From Diphasiastrum complanatum (Eukaryota > Streptophyta > Lycopodiopsida > Lycopodiales > Lycopodiaceae), in assembly GCA_029204225.1 (NCBI GenBank), contig CM055103.1, positions 54,765,426-54,829,425 of the forward strand: a stretch of DNA of 64,000 nucleotides, given 5' to 3'. Of this stretch, positions 60,475 to 64,000 are shown piece by piece. The position numbers were made by a program, and so were the translations under genes. The first letter of the stretch is position 1. Each line of letters starts with the position of its first letter. The notes under the pieces were generated by a model. The model did no database searches and was not told the origin of the DNA. It saw nothing but the letters and a program-made list of their open reading frames with translations.

Positions 60475-63078
60475 ATGCATTTCACTGTCCCGCCTCAAAC
60501 TCAAGATGAAAATATGGCTTGTTTGAATTTTGAAGGACAGCTGGCGAGTGGCATGTTTCTTCTAGCTAGCAAATATGAGAGCTTGGAGGCTAGCACAATG
60601 GTCTCTTCAATTATCTCAACTTTGGGTACGTCGCCAAAATTACATGACAAATTGGAGGATCTTTCATTGGATGAAGACAAGGAAGTCAAAGAGGTCGTTG
60701 GTCGAAGCTGGTCCATTGGAAATAGACATGGAAGTCGAAGAAGTCACTTGCCTCAATATTTTACTTTTTGTGTCAGAACAAAATCCATGCTCATCAAGGA
60801 GAAAAGTCAAGGCTACAAAATGAAGACCATCTGTACGCAGGGAAAGTGTAGATATTCAACATGGGCAAAAAGCAGCAAGACATATTGGAAGGGCAGGGAA
60901 GCAACTGTTGGAGCCCCATGTTATAGTGTTTCCGAGGACGGGTGATGTAATCTCTGAATCAGATTAGGAACATGTCGACATGGACGAATTTGAAGGTGAC
61001 ACAAATGTCTACTTAGACTGCAATTCTATAGATGATATTGGATATGTTTGCGGTAGACATCAGTTTCATGTGGAGACAAAAAACATTCACCGAGCCTCGC
61101 TCTTCACAAACCAACATGCATTGGATTATAATTTTGCTGAACAATTTTTCCAATCTGTGAGTACACCTCAAGATTCACCACCAGCCTTCATCGACATTAC
61201 TTTGAGGCCCATATATTACCAGGAAAGTGCCGAAACAACCGTTCAATTTGACAATCCTGAAGATTTTGAGAAGGCCTTTAAAACTTTTCAAGCATGGGAT
61301 ATGGAGAATAATAAAGAGGTATATGTTGATAGATATCCGAAGGAAGATGATTTAGCACCAAACTTGAAGTTAGATGGTCTATCTAAAAATTGGTTTCTAA
61401 AAAACTATCGCTTTGAACCAATTGACGGTCAACACTTTTGTTGTGCTTGCAACGAGGTTGTTGTTGAAGCATTAAGAACACGAAGATTGTTACCAACTAC
61501 TTTTGAGTCGCGGTTTAGATTTGTCCATGCAAGAATCTGTATTTTTCGATATCAGAGTCGCTATTTTTGGAATCTGACATATTGAATTTTGAACCAGAAA
61601 ATAAGAGAAAGAAGAGCACCTTGGCGGAGATCATGGAACGTGGATGCGCTCTTTGGGTCGAATGTGAACGACCAAGATATATAAAGGGCCTCAAACTCTC
61701 TCCTGAACAAAGAAAGAGAATGTGCAGATTCTATTTTGGATTGAGAGGAGTACTTGGCAGTGAGATAGCTGGGACACTGTTAGGAAAGGTGGCCCCTAAA
61801 AGCTTGTCTAACAAGTTTGAGGAATACACGTGAATTCTCCTACGATCTGATGAGGCATTCAAAAACTTTTTGGATGTTATGAAATTTTACTGTGCACTCC
61901 AAATTTCTTATGAAGAATCGGCAATTATATTTGGTAAAAGAGTGAAAATGATTTCGATGACAATTAGATTCTTTAGAAGCTTGAGATATGTGCCAAACCA
62001 TCTTTGTGATCGCATATGTAAAAAGTTAATAAATGGGAAGCTGTATTTCGGGAAAAAAAATAAAGAGAAGCACATCGAGGAGGGCGTGACTTCACTTGTA
62101 CGTGAAAGTTATGCTCTCAATAATGTAAAATATCTAATCTCTTTGGAAAATGACCTGCCGCCAAATGTGGAGTATCACAAAGAAAATATTAAATTGCTTT
62201 CTAAATCTATCAATAAAAGGTTTGCCAACGATTGGATCCGTGGAACGACTGGTGCGAGCAATAGAACCATGTCCACCTTGGTTGGTGATATTATTTCATC
62301 CTTAAGATTAATTGTAAATAAATTTAAGGAAAGATATTTGGCCGCAAATATTTCTGAAGTAGGTGCCAACACCTTCAGTACAGGATGGAGGTTTTTTTGT
62401 AAAGTTAGGAATTCTAAAGTCGAAGAAGCCATTTGCTGCGGTGTAGAAGAATATAATTTTATGAGTGTTCCATATTCCTCATGGGAACGACCAACCTTGT
62501 ATATATTTGATAATATAGATTCTTTGGATTTTTCCTATATTGTGTCAATGGTGCGACATTGCATGGCGACCCTCATGACACAACATAAACTTTGTGTTGT
62601 AATTTTGTTCTTGGAACAAGGTATGAAAGAGGGAATAAAGACAAGCCTTCACAAAATGAAACATTTAAGATGCAAGGTTTTTGAAGGTTATTACGAGCTC
62701 GCAGATCCATTGAAGCAGGGCAATTTGTTTGTTCAAAACCTACAGCCAGTTTTGTTTGTCTTATATAACTCAGATTCTCCGCATGATGTTGCTGGATGTG
62801 TGCATAGCAAACTTAAATTGTTAACCCTATGCTTCGATGACAGTCGAAAATCTTCTAAAAGTTTTGTGACTTGTAAACTAGTTCACAAAAAGAGAGCAAA
62901 ACATTGGCAAGATGTCAACAATATTATTGAATCATTCTCTGCTCCAAGTTGGTCTGTGTGTCTTTATAGGATGTCTTACTGTGTAGCACTGCTCCTGAAC
63001 AACATTGGAAGAAATTTAATAGTTATCAACACTGCAAAAAATGTAAAACAAATGAAAGCGTACTTGGAGGTGGCATAA
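60475..63078 (+). pseudogene. Unrecognised long coding region, possible degenerate methyltransferase-like fold
   Basis: Three coding blocks are seen: 60475-60945, 60980-61585 and 61516-63078. The last is one frame broken only by TGA at 61831-61833. Frame changes near 60960 and 61540 are indels or unseen introns. Block 1 is helical then basic (KEKSQGYKMKTICTQGKC). Block 2 is acidic with a CxxC (HFCCACNEVV). Block 3 begins basic (PENKRKKSTLAEIMERG), has long helices, then RPTLYIFDNIDSLDFSYIV (residues 208-225 counted from 61870), CVVILFL, QNLQPVLFVLYN and GRNLIVINTAKNVKQM (380-395). The strand order with a GRN..I terminal helix-strand recalls class beta amino-methyltransferases, but DPPY and the SAM motif are not visible. 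The codon pattern and long frames suggest a recently active gene. I cannot name it. It starts 50 bp after the palindrome array. Confidence 0.5.
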
Positions 63079-64000
63079 CACCTTGGAATCACCCCCAAAC
63101 ACAGATTCTTCATATTCTTCAAAAGAAGAAGATCTTGATCTAGATAAATCTGAGGGGGTGACGAATATGTAGAGTTAGATATCTAAACAGGTTTACATGC
63201 ATAGTTAAGTTTGTAATGACGGTTATGCCTAAACCAAAATGGCAAATATATAGTTATCACCTCAAGCGGTAGGGGTTGTTACCACTCTTTTTCAATAAAT
63301 AATAGATACATATATTTTGAAAACTATCTTTACACATTTCTTATTTAATTAAGAAGCATTGATTTCAATATATGATATGTATATGTGATGTTTGATGGCA
63401 TTTTGTGAATCCTTCATCTACGCAGAGTGGTTGTCAAAGTTTTCAGTGATTTTGTGATTAAATTCTATTTTGAAATTCTCTCGTCCAATTTTGAAAAATG
63501 GATTTTGAGAAAGTCCAAAATTAATTGAGACAGTGTTCCATCGAGTTAAGTAGTTTAGGCGTAGTTTAGGGAAATCGTATGTTTTTCACTAACACCTTTT
63601 TGGTTCCTTTGGCGGTTTGAGTTCTAGATAATATTCATTGTATATTTTGGATCACAAATTTTTTTATTTGTGGATTAAATTAGTGCATTTTCAAATTAAT
63701 AATTCTAAAATGTAGAATCAAGCTAGTACTTCCAATTCAAGTCACTTGCTTTGGCTACAAGTACTCAAGATTTTGAACCCAAATTAGCAAGTAAAAATTA
63801 AGTAGCAGTTTTTCAAAAATCTAGGTAATTTGATTCTATTTACATTTGGTTATCCCAAGGTACTGAGTAGCTAATTGATTAACCTATCATTCCTAGCCAA
63901 GATAGATCTAACATTTGGAATTACTAAGCTGGATTTGAAATTTTCACACCCTCTACCACCACACCACATATGTTAATTTATTTTTGGGACTATGCCATGT
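63079..64000. other. 3' flank without gene; dispersed repeat at the window end
   Basis: No coding block is seen. A Ser/Asp-rich frame follows the stop at 63078 only briefly. The last 50 bases (ACCCTCTACCACCACACCAC, then a T-rich run and GGGACTATGCCATG) match the repeat at about 27490-27730. Confidence 0.4.

Noticed and set aside
60475-63078. Calling the unknown gene an active DNA methyltransferase
   Set aside because: Only a vague strand order and a GRN motif support it; the DPPY and SAM-binding motifs are not visible.

Overview
The window is nuclear DNA of a land plant with a large, repeat-rich genome. It is AT-rich, has long CT/GA microsatellites, spliced transposon genes with GT/AG introns, Copia and Gypsy LTR elements, several CACTA (En/Spm) DNA transposons, and one clear plant host gene. 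I cannot fix the lineage from sequence alone; the DUF7869-type gene and the mix of elements would fit a fern or another non-angiosperm, but this is a guess.

Only one gene looks intact and host-like: an uninterrupted plastid arogenate/prephenate dehydratase (28480-29853, +), the last step of phenylalanine synthesis. It lies between two inverted copies of a 1.3-1.4 kb segment (25419-26789 and 48134-49431). Parts of that segment resemble the gene's own 5' flank.

Left part (1-25 kb): a decayed DDE/D-type transposase gene (3021-4932, +) converges on an unrecognised spliced gene (6471-4999, -). That gene is separated from a C48/Ulp1-like protease gene (7562-8759, +) by a promoter region with 90-bp G-box repeats. 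Next comes a DUF7869 gene fragment cut by a minus-strand Copia element (LTR 11964-12882, RT/RNase H 12894-13740). A second, plus-strand Copia lies in its interior. Its other LTR-like end (17139-24892) is split by a 6.9 kb CACTA element (17722-24667) that carries a spliced En/Spm transposase-like gene and C48-like exons.

Middle (25-50 kb): the dehydratase; a second CACTA element (from 31305) with divergent ORF2-type and TNP2-type genes, truncated near 35154; then a histone H3/CENH3-like retro-pseudogene (35359-35913) whose frame runs on toward a C48-like exon. An unrecognised minus-strand gene (36890-38596) is cut by a composite Copia insertion, LTR-int-LTR-int-LTR (38597-46424), with one shared 5-bp target duplication.

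Right part (50-64 kb): Gypsy fragments, a third CACTA ORF2-type gene (53021-52144), an 840-bp foldback with a long CT tract, two clusters of TGCCACGCGTGGCA palindromes, and an array of eleven CCATCCG...CGGATGG palindromes (56.7-60.4 kb). The array runs up to an unrecognised long coding region (60475-63078, +) with a possible, degenerate methyltransferase-like fold. The best candidates for something undescribed are that coding region with its palindrome array, the H3-like gene, and the 3-8.7 kb gene cluster.
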